A DNA stretch of 64,000 nt from positions 1 through 64,000 of the forward strand of contig NZ_JAGQED010000017.1 of NCBI RefSeq assembly GCF_018304965.1. The letters are read 5' to 3'. Each line of letters starts with the position of its first letter. The stretch's first letter is position 1. Both the position numbers and the translations under genes were made by a program. Source of the DNA: Collimonas antrihumi (GTDB lineage Bacteria; Pseudomonadota; Gammaproteobacteria; Burkholderiales; Burkholderiaceae_D). Below, in pieces: positions 19,778 through 29,909 of this stretch. The notes beneath the pieces are model-generated. The model saw only the letters and a program-made list of their open reading frames with translations, was not told the DNA's origin and did not search any database.

Positions 19778-20713
19778 TCAATTCAGAGCCCACTCTTGCC
19801 CGACCTGGCGTTGGTAGGCACCCGGCGCCTCGGTCAATTCATCGAAGCTGACCACCTCATACGCATCCGGCTGAGCCAATAAAGCGCGCAACAACTGGTT
19901 ATTCAATCCGTGGCCGGACTTGTGGGCGGTGTAACTGGCCAGCAGCGGATGACCGATCAGGTACAAATCGCCGATAGCATCCAGGATCTTGTGGCGGACG
20001 AACTCGTTTTCATAGCGCAAGCCGTCGCTGTTGAGAATCCGGTATTCATCCATCACGATCGCATTTTCCAGCGAGCCGCCGCGCGCCAGTCCCAGGCCGC
20101 GCATGGTTTCGACATCTTGCATGAAGCCGAAAGTACGCGCGCGCGCGATTTCCTTCACATACGATTGGACGCTGAAATCGACCTCGGCGGTCTGGCCGGT
20201 GCCATCCACCGCCGGGTGATTGAATTCGATAAAAAACTTGAGCTTGAAACCATTGCAAGGATCCAGCCGCGCCCATTTTTCGCGCGCGCCCTGGCCTTCG
20301 CGGACTTCAACCGTTTTTTTGATGCGGACAAATTTCTTGGCCGCGTTCTGCTCTTCCAGCCCGGCCTGCTGCAGCAAGAACACGAACGATGACGCCGAGC
20401 CGTCCATGATGGGAATTTCTTCGGCAGTGACATCGACATACAGATTATCAATGCCAAGCCCCGAGCAGGCAGACATCAAATGCTCGATGGTCGATACCCG
20501 CACCCCGTCCTTGACCAGCACCGAGGCCATTCGCGTATCACCGACTTCAGTGGCTTTCGCCGGGAAGTCGACGGCCGGGTCGATATCGACACGACGGAAA
20601 ATGATCCCGGTGTCCACGGCGGCCGGACGCAGGGTCAGCTCGACCTTGGTGCCTGAGTGGACGCCAATGCCTGTCGTCTTGACAATTTTCTTGATGGTGC
20701 GTTGTTTCAACAT
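19778..20713 (-). CDS. lpxC: UDP-3-O-acyl-N-acetylglucosamine deacetylase
   Basis: A 311-aa zinc amidase that catalyses the committed step of lipid A synthesis. Zinc ligands are recognisable: His78 in TIEHLMSA, and the later HKILDAIGD pair (His and Asp). The catalytic HKSGHGLNN segment is also present, near 262-270. The start at 20713 (MLKQRTIKK) is the family start; the frame stays open to 20764. It sits after peroxiredoxin and ftsZ in gene order but reads in the same direction, downstream of both. Confidence 0.96.
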   Translation of the reverse strand: MLKQRTIKKIVKTTGIGVHSGTKVELTLRPAAVDTGIIFRRVDIDPAVDFPAKATEVGDTRMASVLVKDGVRVSTIEHLMSACSGLGIDNLYVDVTAEEIPIMDGSASSFVFLLQQAGLEEQNAAKKFVRIKKTVEVREGQGAREKWARLDPCNGFKLKFFIEFNHPAVDGTGQTAEVDFSVQSYVKEIARARTFGFMQDVETMRGLGLARGGSLENAIVMDEYRILNSDGLRYENEFVRHKILDAIGDLYLIGHPLLASYTAHKSGHGLNNQLLRALLAQPDAYEVVSFDELTEAPGAYQRQVGQEWALN

Positions 20714-20805
20714 GGTGACATTATAAATCTGGCTGATAATTATTTTGTAACGATGTGTAGCCACTGTGGGGTAAAAAACACGGCTTCATGTTTCTGCTTG
20801 CACAA

Positions 20806-20840
20806 TTAAAAAGCGACGCTAGCCTTCGGACTAGCGCCGC
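20806..20840 (-). terminator. Intrinsic terminator after the peroxiredoxin gene
   Basis: A 10-bp stem (20813-20822 with 20831-20840, one G-T pair) with an 8-base loop is followed on the minus strand by TTTTTAATT. It lies 25 bases after the stop and separates the unit from lpxC. Confidence 0.85.
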
Positions 20841-20864
20841 CTTGTCTACAGCTTTGAATGCAGG

Positions 20865-21371
20865 TTAAGCCAGTTGCGCCAGCAGGGTTTCTGCATTGGA
20901 CACTTCGAACTTGCCGCCTTGCTCAACGTTCAGCTGCGTGACCACGCCATCATCGATCAGCGCCGAGAAACGCTGCGAGCGCACGCCCATGCCGAACTTG
21001 CCGAAATCGGCGTCCAGGCCCAGCGCCTTGACGAAATCGGCATTGCCGTCAGCCAGCAAACGCACGATGCCGGTGGCTTTCTGATCACGGCCCCAGGCGC
21101 CCATCACGAACGCATCATTGACTGAAATCGCCCAGATTTCATCAACGCCCTTGGCCTTGAATTCCGCTGCGTGCTGGATATAGCCCGGCAGGTGCTTGGC
21201 GGAACAAGTCGGCGTGAAAGCGCCAGGTACCGCGAACAAGGCGATTTTCTTGCCTTTGACCAGATCGCTGACATTGAACGTATTGGGTCCAAGTGCGCAA
21301 CCTTCGGTTTCGGTTTCGATGAATTCTGCTAATTTGCCTTCTGGCAGGCGATCGCCGGTCTTGATAGTCAT
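20865..21371 (-). CDS. Peroxiredoxin (Prx5 subfamily)
   Basis: A cytoplasmic thiol peroxidase of 168 aa. The peroxidatic Cys56 lies in PGAFTPTCS, the Prx5 signature. Cys25 is a second cysteine and is not at a known resolving position. VPGAFTPTCSAKHLPGY and WGRDQKATGIVRLLADGN place it in the Prx5/AhpC-TSA redoxin group that uses glutathione/glutaredoxin or thioredoxin. A gene of this type commonly follows ftsZ in Burkholderiales. AAGGAATA lies just upstream of the ATG. Confidence 0.93.
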   Translation of the reverse strand: MTIKTGDRLPEGKLAEFIETETEGCALGPNTFNVSDLVKGKKIALFAVPGAFTPTCSAKHLPGYIQHAAEFKAKGVDEIWAISVNDAFVMGAWGRDQKATGIVRLLADGNADFVKALGLDADFGKFGMGVRSQRFSALIDDGVVTQLNVEQGGKFEVSNAETLLAQLA

Positions 21372-21450
21372 GATTTATTCCTTGTCTAGGTAATGGAGCC
21401 TCTAAAAATGTGCAGCGCAACCTCGCGATATCTCAAAGAACTCCTGATGT

Positions 21451-21529
21451 GTCATTCCCGCGAACGCGGGAATCCATCTTAGCTGCAACGTTATGCAGTA
21501 ACTTGGATCCCCGCGTTCGCGAGGATGAC
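21451..21529. repeat. Inverted pair of CCCGCGAACGCGGG palindromes
   Basis: GTCATTCCCGCGAACGCGGG (21451-21470, continuing AATCCA) faces the near reverse complement at 21504-21529 (three mismatches), with 27 bases between. The same kind of arm occurs at 166-191 and at 61719-61794. It lies between ftsZ and the peroxiredoxin gene. Confidence 0.85.
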
Positions 21530-21601
21530 GAAGTTTTTTTGGAGCTTACCTCAAGCCACGCGACAAATTTTGAGAAATCCGGAATAGTGTTAATGGGCAC
21601 T

Positions 21602-21634
21602 ACAAAAGAAAACGCCGCGCCTGTCGACGCGGCG
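21602..21634 (-). terminator. Intrinsic terminator of ftsZ (end of dcw cluster)
   Basis: On the minus strand CGCCGCG pairs with CGCGGCG (21628-21634 with 21613-21619; 7-bp perfect stem, 8-base loop) and is followed by TTTTCTTTTG. It is 112 bases after the ftsZ stop. Confidence 0.8.
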
Positions 21635-21745
21635 TGGAAACCGCAGTATGCCTTGTTCCGCAAATTCATGCAGAACCCGGAGGCTGATAGCAGGTATACG
21701 ATCCCACCGTCAGCGCCGGTCAAAACAACCCGACCTTAATCGACC

Positions 21746-22921
21746 TTAGTCAGCCTGCTTGCGCAGGAAAGCCGGAATGTCGTAAGTTTCCATACCGTTC
21801 TTTTCCAAAGCCCGCACCGTATCGGAGGCCGACTCACGGCGCCATACCGCCGGCGCCTTCATGCCTTCGAACGAAGAGCTGCCATGCCCCACCGAAGCCT
21901 GGCCGTGCATCATCGGCTCGTTGTGGGTACCGGTACGCATCATTGGCGTCTGCACCAATTGCACCGACTTGCGCGCGCGGCCGAGACCGGTTGCCACCAC
22001 GGTGACGCGGATATCGTCGCCCATGGTTTCATCGTAGGCAATCCCTTGGGCAATCGATGCATCCGGCGCCGCAAAAGCACGCACGGTTGCCATCACTTCC
22101 TTGATCTCCTTACCCTTCAGGCTGCGGCTGGCAGTAACGTTGACCAACACCCCGCGGGCGCCGGACAAATCGATGCCATCCAACAGCGGCGAAGCAACTG
22201 CCTGTTCCGCAGCCAGACGCGCGCGATCTACACCGTGCGCGGTAGCAGTACCCATCATCGCCTTGCCTTGTTCGCCCATGATGGTCTTGACGTCATTGAA
22301 GTCGACGTTGATATGACCAGGCACGTTGATGATTTCGGCGATCCCGGCAACTGCATTGTTGAGTACGTCGTCGGCGTGTTGCAGCCACTCCATCATGCTG
22401 TCGTCTTCATAAATCTCTTCGAGCTTTTCGTTGAGAATGATGATCAGCGAATCGACATGCTGGGACAATGCTTCCAGACCTTCATCGGCGATGTCCATGC
22501 ACTTCTGGCCTTCGTAGGAGAATGGCTTCGACACCACCGCCACCGTCAGCGCGCCTTGTTCCTTGGCGATCTGCGCCACCACCGGTGCGGCACCGGTGCC
22601 GGTGCCGCCGCCCATGCCTGCGGCGATGAACACCATGTGCGCCCCGCGCAGCGCATCTTCGATGCGGCTACGCGATTCCTCGGCCAGCTGACGGCCAACC
22701 GACGGCTTCATACCGGCACCCAGGCCGGTCTCGCCGATCTGGATCACGTTATGCGCCTTCGATTGCTTGAGCGCCTGTGCATCAGTGTTAGCGGCAATGA
22801 ACTCCACGCCGGACACACCCTTGTTGATCATATGTTGGACCGCATTACCGCCAGCGCCACCGACGCCGACGACTTTAATCACCGTGCCCAATGTTGCATT
22901 GTCAAGCATATCGATTTCCAT
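21746..22921 (-). CDS. ftsZ: Cell division GTPase FtsZ
   Basis: A tubulin-like protein of 391 aa that forms the Z-ring. The tubulin signature GGGTGTGA lies at about 106-113, and GVGGAGGNAV near 20-29 starts the Rossmann-like domain. The C-terminal peptide YDIPAFLRKQAD, which binds FtsA, ZipA and ZapD, is intact after a linker of about 60 residues. The start at 22921 has AGGAAA upstream. It is the last gene of the dcw cluster and ends in its own terminator. The gap to ftsA (143 bases) probably holds an extra promoter. Confidence 0.98.
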   Translation of the reverse strand: MEIDMLDNATLGTVIKVVGVGGAGGNAVQHMINKGVSGVEFIAANTDAQALKQSKAHNVIQIGETGLGAGMKPSVGRQLAEESRSRIEDALRGAHMVFIAAGMGGGTGTGAAPVVAQIAKEQGALTVAVVSKPFSYEGQKCMDIADEGLEALSQHVDSLIIILNEKLEEIYEDDSMMEWLQHADDVLNNAVAGIAEIINVPGHINVDFNDVKTIMGEQGKAMMGTATAHGVDRARLAAEQAVASPLLDGIDLSGARGVLVNVTASRSLKGKEIKEVMATVRAFAAPDASIAQGIAYDETMGDDIRVTVVATGLGRARKSVQLVQTPMMRTGTHNEPMMHGQASVGHGSSSFEGMKAPAVWRRESASDTVRALEKNGMETYDIPAFLRKQAD

Positions 22922-23026
22922 GATATTTCCTCATAAAGATGCAGCATTCAGTCAATAGGCATCACGCTGTGTGAGACCTAGCAACTGACAACTGCGTGTT
23001 GCACAAACAACGTTAAAAACAAATCT

Positions 23027-23071
23027 CGTATTGAAAACGTATTAAAAGCCGAATTAAAACCGCATTAAAAA
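23027..23071. repeat. Four imperfect 11-12-bp repeats between ftsA and ftsZ
   Basis: CGTATTGAAAA, CGTATTAAAAGC, CGAATTAAAAC and CGCATTAAAAA follow each other from 23027 to 23071. The last unit overlaps the ftsA stop codon. Confidence 0.7.
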
Positions 23072-24297
23072 TTACCCAGGAACCATTCCTTCATACGCTG
23101 CCAGATCGCCTTCGCCGAACCTTCCTGACGTGTCACGATGTAACCACGCAGGTATTGCTTTTTCGCTTCCAGCAACAAACCCAGCACAGTCGAATAGCGC
23201 GGGCTGCGCACCACGTCAGCCAACTGGCCGTGATACTCCGGCGTGCCCAGGCGCGCAGGCTTGAGGAAAATATCTTCCGCCAGCTCGATCATGCCGGGCA
23301 TCATCGCCGAGCCGCCGGTCAACACCACACCGCTCGACAACACCTCTTCATATCCCGACTCGCGCACTACCTGGTGCACCAGCGCAAACAACTCCTCGAC
23401 ACGCGGTTCGATCACTGCCGCCAAAGCCTGGCGCGACAAGGTGCGTGGATTACGATCGCCCAGGCCAGGCACTTCCAGCGTTTCACCCGGGTCGGCCAGG
23501 ATCTGTTTGGCCACGCCGTAACGCAGCTTGATTTCTTCCGCTTCATTGGTCGGCGTACGCAGCGCCATTGCGATGTCGTTGGTAATCTGGTCGCCGGCAA
23601 TCGGGATCACCGCGGTATGCCGGATCGCGCCTTCAGTGAACACTGCAACGTCGGTAGTACCGCCACCGATATCAACCAGCACCACACCCAGCTCTTTCTC
23701 GTCGGATGTCAATACGGCGTCTGCCGATGCCAGCGGCTGCAAGGTCAGGTCCGACACTTCCAGTCCACAGCGCCGGATGCATTTGACGATGTTCTGTACC
23801 GCCGATACCGCACCGGTGACGATGTGCACTTTCACTTCCAGTCGGATGCCGCTCATGCCGATTGGTTCACGCACATCTTCCTGGCTATCGACAATAAATT
23901 CCTGCGGCACGGTATGCAGCAGTTGCTGGTCGGTAGGAATATTGACGGCCTTGGCCGTTTCTATAACGCGCGAGACATCGGCTGCGCTGACTTCCTTATC
24001 CTTGATCGCCACCATGCCGCTGGAATTGAAGCTGCGGATATGGCTGCCTGCGATCCCGGTGTAGACATTGCGGATCTTGCAGTCGGCCATCAGCTCAGCT
24101 TCTTCCAGCGCGCGCTGGATAGATTCGACGGTGGCTTCGATATTCACCACCACGCCTTTTTTCAACCCCTTGGATTCAGCCTGGCCCAGGCCGATGACTT
24201 CATGGCGCCCGTCGGACAATACCTCGGCAACCACGGCCACCACTTTGGAGGTACCGATGTCGAGACCGACGATCAAATTTTTTGCGTCTTTTGTCAT
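23065..24297 (-). CDS. ftsA: Cell division protein FtsA
   Basis: An actin-like protein of 410 aa that tethers FtsZ to the membrane. The phosphate-1 motif is GLDIGTSKVVAVV (about 11-23). VDIGGGTTDVAVF (about 208-220) is phosphate-2, and VLTGGSAMMPG lies in the adenosine motif. The C-terminal amphipathic helix for membrane binding is present (AIWQRMKEWFLGNF). It starts 10 bases after the ftsQ stop. Confidence 0.97.
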   Translation of the reverse strand: MTKDAKNLIVGLDIGTSKVVAVVAEVLSDGRHEVIGLGQAESKGLKKGVVVNIEATVESIQRALEEAELMADCKIRNVYTGIAGSHIRSFNSSGMVAIKDKEVSAADVSRVIETAKAVNIPTDQQLLHTVPQEFIVDSQEDVREPIGMSGIRLEVKVHIVTGAVSAVQNIVKCIRRCGLEVSDLTLQPLASADAVLTSDEKELGVVLVDIGGGTTDVAVFTEGAIRHTAVIPIAGDQITNDIAMALRTPTNEAEEIKLRYGVAKQILADPGETLEVPGLGDRNPRTLSRQALAAVIEPRVEELFALVHQVVRESGYEEVLSSGVVLTGGSAMMPGMIELAEDIFLKPARLGTPEYHGQLADVVRSPRYSTVLGLLLEAKKQYLRGYIVTRQEGSAKAIWQRMKEWFLGNF

Positions 24298-24307
24298 AGT
24301 GTTTCGC

Positions 24308-25075
24308 TTATTTTTTCTTGCTTCCCAATCCGCTCGACAAGCCGCTCGCCTTCAGCGCCAAGCCATTCGGATACCGCATATCCACACTTTCAATCCGGTT
24401 CTGCAAACGCGACAGCAATTGCGGATAAATCTGCACCAGTCGTGCCACACGGTCTTTCAGCGTGTTCTTGTTCTGCTCTCGCCCCAACTCTACCGTCATG
24501 CCGTTGTCCAGCTTCACGGTCCATGCATAACGCGTCGATAAATCCACTTCGACCGGACTCAGCTTCAGCGGCGCAAACCATGCCCGAAAATCCGCCAGGC
24601 GCGCCGTTACATCCCTCTCGCTGCCTTTCGGACCCGACATGCGCAACAGCTCGCCGTCCTCTTCCGCTTCGTCCAGATTGGCGGTAAACAAATCGCCATA
24701 TACCGACAGCAAACGGCCGTCATCGTCCCAGGTCGCCAGCGGCTGATGCTCTTCAATCGTCACGATCAGCGTGTTCGGCCACTCCCGCTGTACCGCCGCC
24801 TTGCGTACCCATGGCACCGATTCAAATGCAGTGCGCACCGTATCCAGGTTGGCGGTAAAAAAATTACCCCTGATGCGAGGCAGTGCGCTGGCCCTGACAA
24901 TCAATGGATTGACGCGCCGCAGTTCACTCTGCGCGGCAGGTTCAATCCGAATCGTCTTCAGCGTAAACATCGGACGCTGCGCCAGCCACCAGACGCCAGA
25001 CGCCAGCAATGCGAGCGCAGCCAGTCCCAGCAAGGTGCCGGAGATCGCGTTCAGCATTTTGATGTCTTGCCACAT
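24308..25075 (-). CDS. ftsQ: Cell division protein FtsQ
   Basis: A bitopic inner-membrane protein of 255 aa. The membrane segment is about 12-30, then a POTRA domain starts with PMFTLKTIRIEP (about 35-46) and a beta domain follows. It bridges FtsB/FtsL and late division proteins. The C-terminus is basic. An 84-base gap separates it from ddl, wider than most junctions in this cluster, so an internal promoter is possible. Confidence 0.94.
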   Translation of the reverse strand: MWQDIKMLNAISGTLLGLAALALLASGVWWLAQRPMFTLKTIRIEPAAQSELRRVNPLIVRASALPRIRGNFFTANLDTVRTAFESVPWVRKAAVQREWPNTLIVTIEEHQPLATWDDDGRLLSVYGDLFTANLDEAEEDGELLRMSGPKGSERDVTARLADFRAWFAPLKLSPVEVDLSTRYAWTVKLDNGMTVELGREQNKNTLKDRVARLVQIYPQLLSRLQNRIESVDMRYPNGLALKASGLSSGLGSKKK

Positions 25076-25159
25076 GGTTATCGACTTTATCGCTTGGATC
25101 GTTAGTTAATTTTTAAAATTGTTTCTTGCAATATTCATGCTTTCTTTTCCAAACCGGGA

Positions 25160-26146
25160 TCAATCCGGCTTCCAGTCTTTAGACGGCTTCAATTCGAGCG
25201 AGGCCGACTTCAGTATTTCGACGCACAGATCTTCGTAACTGACACCGTCCGCCTTGGCCGCCATCGGCACCAGCGAATGGCCGGTCATGCCTGGCGAGGT
25301 ATTTATCTCCAGCAGGAACGGCTCGTTATCCGATGAACGCAACATGAAATCGACTCGCGCCCAGCCCTCGCATCCAAGGGCGTTGAACGCCTGCACCGCC
25401 AGCGACTGTATGCGCTGTGTCAGTGCATCATCCAGCGGCGCCGGGCACAAATACTTGGTGTCGTCGGTAAAATATTTATGCTGATAATCGTAGTTACCTT
25501 CCGGTGCGCGAATCTCGACGATCGGCAAGGCGCGGGCGTTACGGCCGGCGCCCAGCACCGGCACCGTCAACTCGCGCCCGGTGATGAACTCTTCAGCCAG
25601 CACCGCCTCATCATATTTGGCGCACAGGGCAAAACCCTCGTTCATGTCGGAATACCCCGCGACCTTGCTGATGCCGATGGTCGATCCTTCATGCGGCGCT
25701 TTCAGCATCAGCGGCAAACCCAGCAAATCCGGCACCTGGCGCAACTCTTCCCGCGTCGCGCTGTGAGCATCCAGGACAATGAAACGCGGCGTCGGCAATG
25801 CCATGCTGTGCCAGACACGCTTGGTCATCACTTTGTCCATCGCAATCGCAGACGCCATCACGCCCGGACCGGTGTACGGAATGCCTAGCTGCTCCAGTGC
25901 GCCTTGCAGCGTGCCGTCTTCGCCGTAGCGGCCGTGCAAGGCGATGAACACGCGATCGAATTTTTCCGCCGCCAGTTCTGCCAGGCTACGCTCGCCCGGA
26001 TCAAACGGATGGGCGTCGACACCTTGGCTTTTCAATGCCTGCAACACGCCGGCTCCAGACATAAGGGAAACTTCGCGCTCGGCCGAACGCCCGCCGAACA
26101 GCACGCCGACTTTTCCGAATTGATGACCTGTCATTTTTTTGCTCAT
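25160..26146 (-). CDS. ddl: D-alanine-D-alanine ligase (DdlB)
   Basis: An ATP-grasp enzyme of 328 aa that makes the D-Ala-D-Ala dipeptide for the peptidoglycan stem. The N-terminus [33 protein letters not shown] and the Mg/ATP-binding C-terminal [17 protein letters not shown] are intact. Position between murC and ftsQ is the DdlB position. It begins 14 bases after murC. Confidence 0.97.
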   Translation of the reverse strand: MSKKMTGHQFGKVGVLFGGRSAEREVSLMSGAGVLQALKSQGVDAHPFDPGERSLAELAAEKFDRVFIALHGRYGEDGTLQGALEQLGIPYTGPGVMASAIAMDKVMTKRVWHSMALPTPRFIVLDAHSATREELRQVPDLLGLPLMLKAPHEGSTIGISKVAGYSDMNEGFALCAKYDEAVLAEEFITGRELTVPVLGAGRNARALPIVEIRAPEGNYDYQHKYFTDDTKYLCPAPLDDALTQRIQSLAVQAFNALGCEGWARVDFMLRSSDNEPFLLEINTSPGMTGHSLVPMAAKADGVSYEDLCVEILKSASLELKPSKDWKPD

Positions 26147-26160
26147 GTCTATACTCTTGC

Positions 26161-27567
26161 CTATTGCTCTACCAGTTGCGCCAACTTGCCAGGTACTCCG
26201 CTAATCGAGCCGGCCCCCATCGTCATCACCACATCGCCGTCGCGGGCTATGTTCAGGATCGAAGCCGGCATATCGTTGATGTCTTCCACAAACACCAGTT
26301 CGGCCATGCCCGCAACCCGCAAGGCGTGCGCCAAAGCGCGGCCGTCGGCCGCCACGATCGGCGCTTCGCCGGCGGCGTACACTTCCGCCAGCACCAGCAC
26401 GTCAACCGTCGACAGCACTTTTACAAAATCTTCAAACAGATCGCGGGTACGGGTGTAACGATGCGGCTGGAATACCAGCACCAGGCGGCGTCCCGGATAG
26501 GCCCCGCGCGCTGCCGAAATCGTCGCTGCGGTTTCCACCGGGTGATGACCGTAATCGTCAACCAGCGCAAACTCACCATTTGGCTTGCCGGCGGCATCCT
26601 GCAGTTTGATCTCGCCGTAGCGCGTGAAGCGCCGGCCAACGCCGTTAAATTCTGTCAACGCCTGCTGAATCGCGGTATCCGCAACACCGAGCTCACGCGC
26701 AATCGCAATCGCTGCACAGGCGTTCTGGACATTGTGCATGCCAGGCTGGTTGAGGCTGATCGGCATCGGCGCAAAACCTTTTTGAATCACCGTGAATTGC
26801 ATGTGACCGGCCACTGCCTTGGCATCGATCGCGCGCACATCGGCATCTTCATGGAAACCGTAGGTAGTAATCAGCTTGGAAATCTGCGGCATGATTTCAC
26901 GCACATTGGCATCATCCATGCACAACACCGCCACGCCATAAAACGGCAGGCGCTGGGTGAATTCGACAAAGGCCTGCTTCAGTTTGTTGAAATCGTGATC
27001 ATAGGTATCCATATGATCTGCGTCGATATTGGTGATGACCTCAATCACCGGCGACAGATTCAGGAACGAAGCGTCCGATTCATCGGCTTCGGCTACGATA
27101 AAGTCGCCGGAACCCAGTTTAGCGTTGGCGCCAGCGCTGGTGAGGCGGCCGCCGATCACAAAAGTCGGATCCAGGCCGCCTTGCGCCAGCACACTCGCCA
27201 CCAGGCTGGTGGTGGTGGTCTTGCCGTGCGTGCCGGCAATCGCGATGCCGCGCTTGAGGCGCATCAACTCTGCCAGCATGACTGCGCGCGGCACGATAGG
27301 AATATGCTTTTCACGCGCGGCAACCACTTCCGGGTTATCCGCTTGCACCGCAGTCGACGTGACGATCGCATGCGCCTGATCGATATTCGCGGCTGCATGT
27401 CCCTTGCTGATTTTGGCGCCCAAGCTTACCAATCGCCGAGTAGCCGCATTGCTGCCGAGATCGGAGCCAGAGATCGTGTAGCCGAGATTCAACAGCACCT
27501 CTGCGATGCCACTCATGCCGCTGCCGCCGATACCTACAAAATGGATATTCTTAACTTTATGTTTCAT
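26161..27567 (-). CDS. murC: UDP-N-acetylmuramate-L-alanine ligase
   Basis: A 468-aa Mur ligase, first of the four that build the stem peptide. [17 protein letters not shown] is the UDP-binding N-terminus, [16 protein letters not shown] (about 114-129) the ATP loop, and DDYGHHPVE (about 335-343) marks the central/C-terminal hinge. It starts 9 bases after murG. Confidence 0.97.
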   Translation of the reverse strand: MKHKVKNIHFVGIGGSGMSGIAEVLLNLGYTISGSDLGSNAATRRLVSLGAKISKGHAAANIDQAHAIVTSTAVQADNPEVVAAREKHIPIVPRAVMLAELMRLKRGIAIAGTHGKTTTTSLVASVLAQGGLDPTFVIGGRLTSAGANAKLGSGDFIVAEADESDASFLNLSPVIEVITNIDADHMDTYDHDFNKLKQAFVEFTQRLPFYGVAVLCMDDANVREIMPQISKLITTYGFHEDADVRAIDAKAVAGHMQFTVIQKGFAPMPISLNQPGMHNVQNACAAIAIARELGVADTAIQQALTEFNGVGRRFTRYGEIKLQDAAGKPNGEFALVDDYGHHPVETAATISAARGAYPGRRLVLVFQPHRYTRTRDLFEDFVKVLSTVDVLVLAEVYAAGEAPIVAADGRALAHALRVAGMAELVFVEDINDMPASILNIARDGDVVMTMGAGSISGVPGKLAQLVEQ

Positions 27568-27576
27568 GATCGTTAC

Positions 27577-28665
27577 TCACTGCGCACCTGCCAATTCTTC
27601 AAGAACCTGCGCGATCGCCTGGTTGGCATCGCGCCGGCCGTTTTCATATGCTGCCTGCGCCATCGTCTGGCAGTCCTGACGCGAGATCCGCGTCAACAAC
27701 GCGGCCAGGCGCTCTTTGCTTAAATCGGTTTGCGGTAAATGAATCGCCGCTTTCTGTGTCGCCATCCAGCGCGCATTGTCGCGCTGGTGCGAAGTAGTCG
27801 ATGCCACCAGCGGTACCAGTACGCTGGCGACGCCTGCTGCGGTCAGTTCCGAGACGGTAATCGCCCCGGCTCGGCAAATCACCAGATCGGCATCGGCGTA
27901 GCGGCGCGGCATGTCGTCGATAAACGCCACCACCTCCGCTGTTACGCCAGCTGCTGCATAGGCGCTGCGCAGGGCATCGATATGCTGCTTGCCGGATTGA
28001 TGCGTGATGCTTGGCCGCAAATCGGCCGGTATCAAAGCCAAGGCCGCCGGCAAACAATCATTGAGCGCCTTGGCGCCCAGGCTGCCGCCCACCACCAGTA
28101 AACGCAGCGGGCCGATGCGGCCGCTGTAGCGTTCTGCCGGCAACGGCAACGCCAGGATTTCCTTGCGTACCGGATTGCCGGTGACCAGCGCTTTGCTTGC
28201 TGCCCGCCCGAAATCTGCCGGAAAGCCGAACAACACGCGTTGCGCCAGCGGCGTCAAGGTCTTGTTCGATAACAGCAGAGCTGCATCGGCATTCACCAGC
28301 GCCAACGGCACGCCGCGCAGACGCGCCATTGCGCCGCCCGGCACTGTTACATAACCGCCCATGCCCAACACCACATCGGCCTGGCGCCGGCCCAGGATGC
28401 GGAAGCAAGCCGGGAAACTCAACAGCATGCGCCAGGCGCCGCGCAACGTATGCGCCAGACCTTTGCCGCGCAAGCCGGAGAAAGTAATCTTGTCCATCTC
28501 GATGCCATGCTGCGGCACCAGATCGCACTCCATGCCGTGCGTGGTTCCAAGCCAGCTCACCTGCCAGCCGCGCGCGCGCATGGTGTCGGCAATCGCCAGG
28601 CCCGGGAATATATGCCCGCCGGTTCCTGCCGCCATGATTAATAGACGTTTTGCAGTGGAACTCAT
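27577..28665 (-). CDS. murG: UDP-GlcNAc:lipid I GlcNAc transferase MurG
   Basis: A GT28 transferase of 362 aa on the inner membrane face that converts lipid I to lipid [17 protein letters not shown] near the N-terminus is the first glycine-rich loop; [12 protein letters not shown] and the C-terminal [11 protein letters not shown] are the other signatures. The ATG at 28665 overlaps the ftsW stop by four bases; the frame open to 28734 lies inside ftsW and is ignored. Confidence 0.97.
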   Translation of the reverse strand: MSSTAKRLLIMAAGTGGHIFPGLAIADTMRARGWQVSWLGTTHGMECDLVPQHGIEMDKITFSGLRGKGLAHTLRGAWRMLLSFPACFRILGRRQADVVLGMGGYVTVPGGAMARLRGVPLALVNADAALLLSNKTLTPLAQRVLFGFPADFGRAASKALVTGNPVRKEILALPLPAERYSGRIGPLRLLVVGGSLGAKALNDCLPAALALIPADLRPSITHQSGKQHIDALRSAYAAAGVTAEVVAFIDDMPRRYADADLVICRAGAITVSELTAAGVASVLVPLVASTTSHQRDNARWMATQKAAIHLPQTDLSKERLAALLTRISRQDCQTMAQAAYENGRRDANQAIAQVLEELAGAQ

Positions 28666-29909
28666 GCGCGGCCTCCGCGCATCAGAACCCGATTCTCGTA
28701 ATCGATACGCAGCAAGATCGCCAAACCGATGCAATTGATCAGCACTCCAGAACCACCGTAGCTCATCAACGGCAAGGTCAAACCCTTGGTCGGCAGCAAA
28801 CCCAGATTGACGCCCATGTTGATGAACGTCTGCACCCCGATCCAGATGCCGATACCTTTAGCAGTCAGGCCGGCAAAAGTCTGATCCATGGCGATCGCCT
28901 GACGGCCGATTTCAAACGCGCGCTTGATGATCCAGTAAAACAACATGACCACCACCAGCACGCCGGCAAATCCCAGCTCTTCGCCGATCACTGCCAGCAA
29001 GAAGTCGGTATGGGCTTCCGGCAGATAGTGCAGTTTTTCGACGCTGGCGCCGAGGCCAACGCCAAACAACTCGCCACGGCCAAATGCAATCAGCGAATGC
29101 GACAACTGGTAAGCCTTGCCCAGGGCGTTTTCTTCCGCCCATGGATTCAGGTAAGCAAAGATCCGCTCGCGCCGCCACGGCGACAGCCAGATCACCAAAG
29201 TGAACATGCCTGTCAGCATGGCGCCGATGCCGCCGAACCAGATACCGTTGATCCCGCCCAAAAACAAAATTCCCATGGCAATACAAACGATGACGCCGAG
29301 CGCGCCCAGATCCGGTTCCAGCATCAGCAGCAAGCCGACCAGCCCGACCGCAGCCGTCATCGGCAAAAATCCTTTGGTCAGCTTGTGCATCACTTCCTGC
29401 TTGCGCACCGTGTAGTTAGCCGCGTACAAGACGATGAACAGTTTCATCAATTCCGACGGTTGCAAATTGAAGACCCGGAACGACAGCCAGCGCTTGGCGC
29501 CATTGACGCCGCGTCCCAATCCCGGCACCAGCACCATCGCCAGCAAGATCAGGGTAATCACGAACAGATACGGCGCCCAACGCTGCCAGGTGGCAATCGG
29601 AATACGGAATGTCACCAATCCCGCCACCAGCGAAATGCAAATAAAGATAGCTTGCCGTATCAGGAAATGGGCATTCGTGTAATTCGCATACTTGGGCGAA
29701 TCCGGCAGCGCGATCGAGGCCGAATACACCATCACCAGTCCGAACAGCATCAGCATTACGACCACCCATACCAACGGTTGGTCGTACTCCATCATTTTCG
29801 AACGCTGAACGCCAGGCTTCTGGCTGTCGAGCGTGCGCGGCCGCGAAGGTGCATTGCTCACTGAGCTGGCCGCAGGCTTGGCTGAAAATGATGGAAAGGC
29901 GAATTTCAT
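28662..29909 (-). CDS. ftsW: Lipid II glycosyltransferase FtsW (SEDS family)
   Basis: A SEDS-family membrane protein of 415 aa with about ten transmembrane segments. It polymerises septal glycan together with Fts[21 protein letters not shown] and [20 protein letters not shown] are family signatures. The first 35 residues are polar and cytoplasmic. Both ends overlap neighbours by four bases (murD and murG), implying coupled translation. Confidence 0.96.
   Translation of the reverse strand: MKFAFPSFSAKPAASSVSNAPSRPRTLDSQKPGVQRSKMMEYDQPLVWVVVMLMLFGLVMVYSASIALPDSPKYANYTNAHFLIRQAIFICISLVAGLVTFRIPIATWQRWAPYLFVITLILLAMVLVPGLGRGVNGAKRWLSFRVFNLQPSELMKLFIVLYAANYTVRKQEVMHKLTKGFLPMTAAVGLVGLLLMLEPDLGALGVIVCIAMGILFLGGINGIWFGGIGAMLTGMFTLVIWLSPWRRERIFAYLNPWAEENALGKAYQLSHSLIAFGRGELFGVGLGASVEKLHYLPEAHTDFLLAVIGEELGFAGVLVVVMLFYWIIKRAFEIGRQAIAMDQTFAGLTAKGIGIWIGVQTFINMGVNLGLLPTKGLTLPLMSYGGSGVLINCIGLAILLRIDYENRVLMRGGRA

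Noticed and set aside
21410-21739. 109-codon open frame between ftsZ and the peroxiredoxin gene
   Set aside because: It runs through the palindromic repeat and the ftsZ terminator, which cannot be coding.
23155-24687. 510-codon open frame opposite ftsA/ftsQ
   Set aside because: Antisense shadow spanning two real genes.
26164-27723. 519-codon open frame opposite murC/murG
   Set aside because: Antisense shadow in GC-rich coding DNA; composition is rich in His, Arg and Gln without domains.
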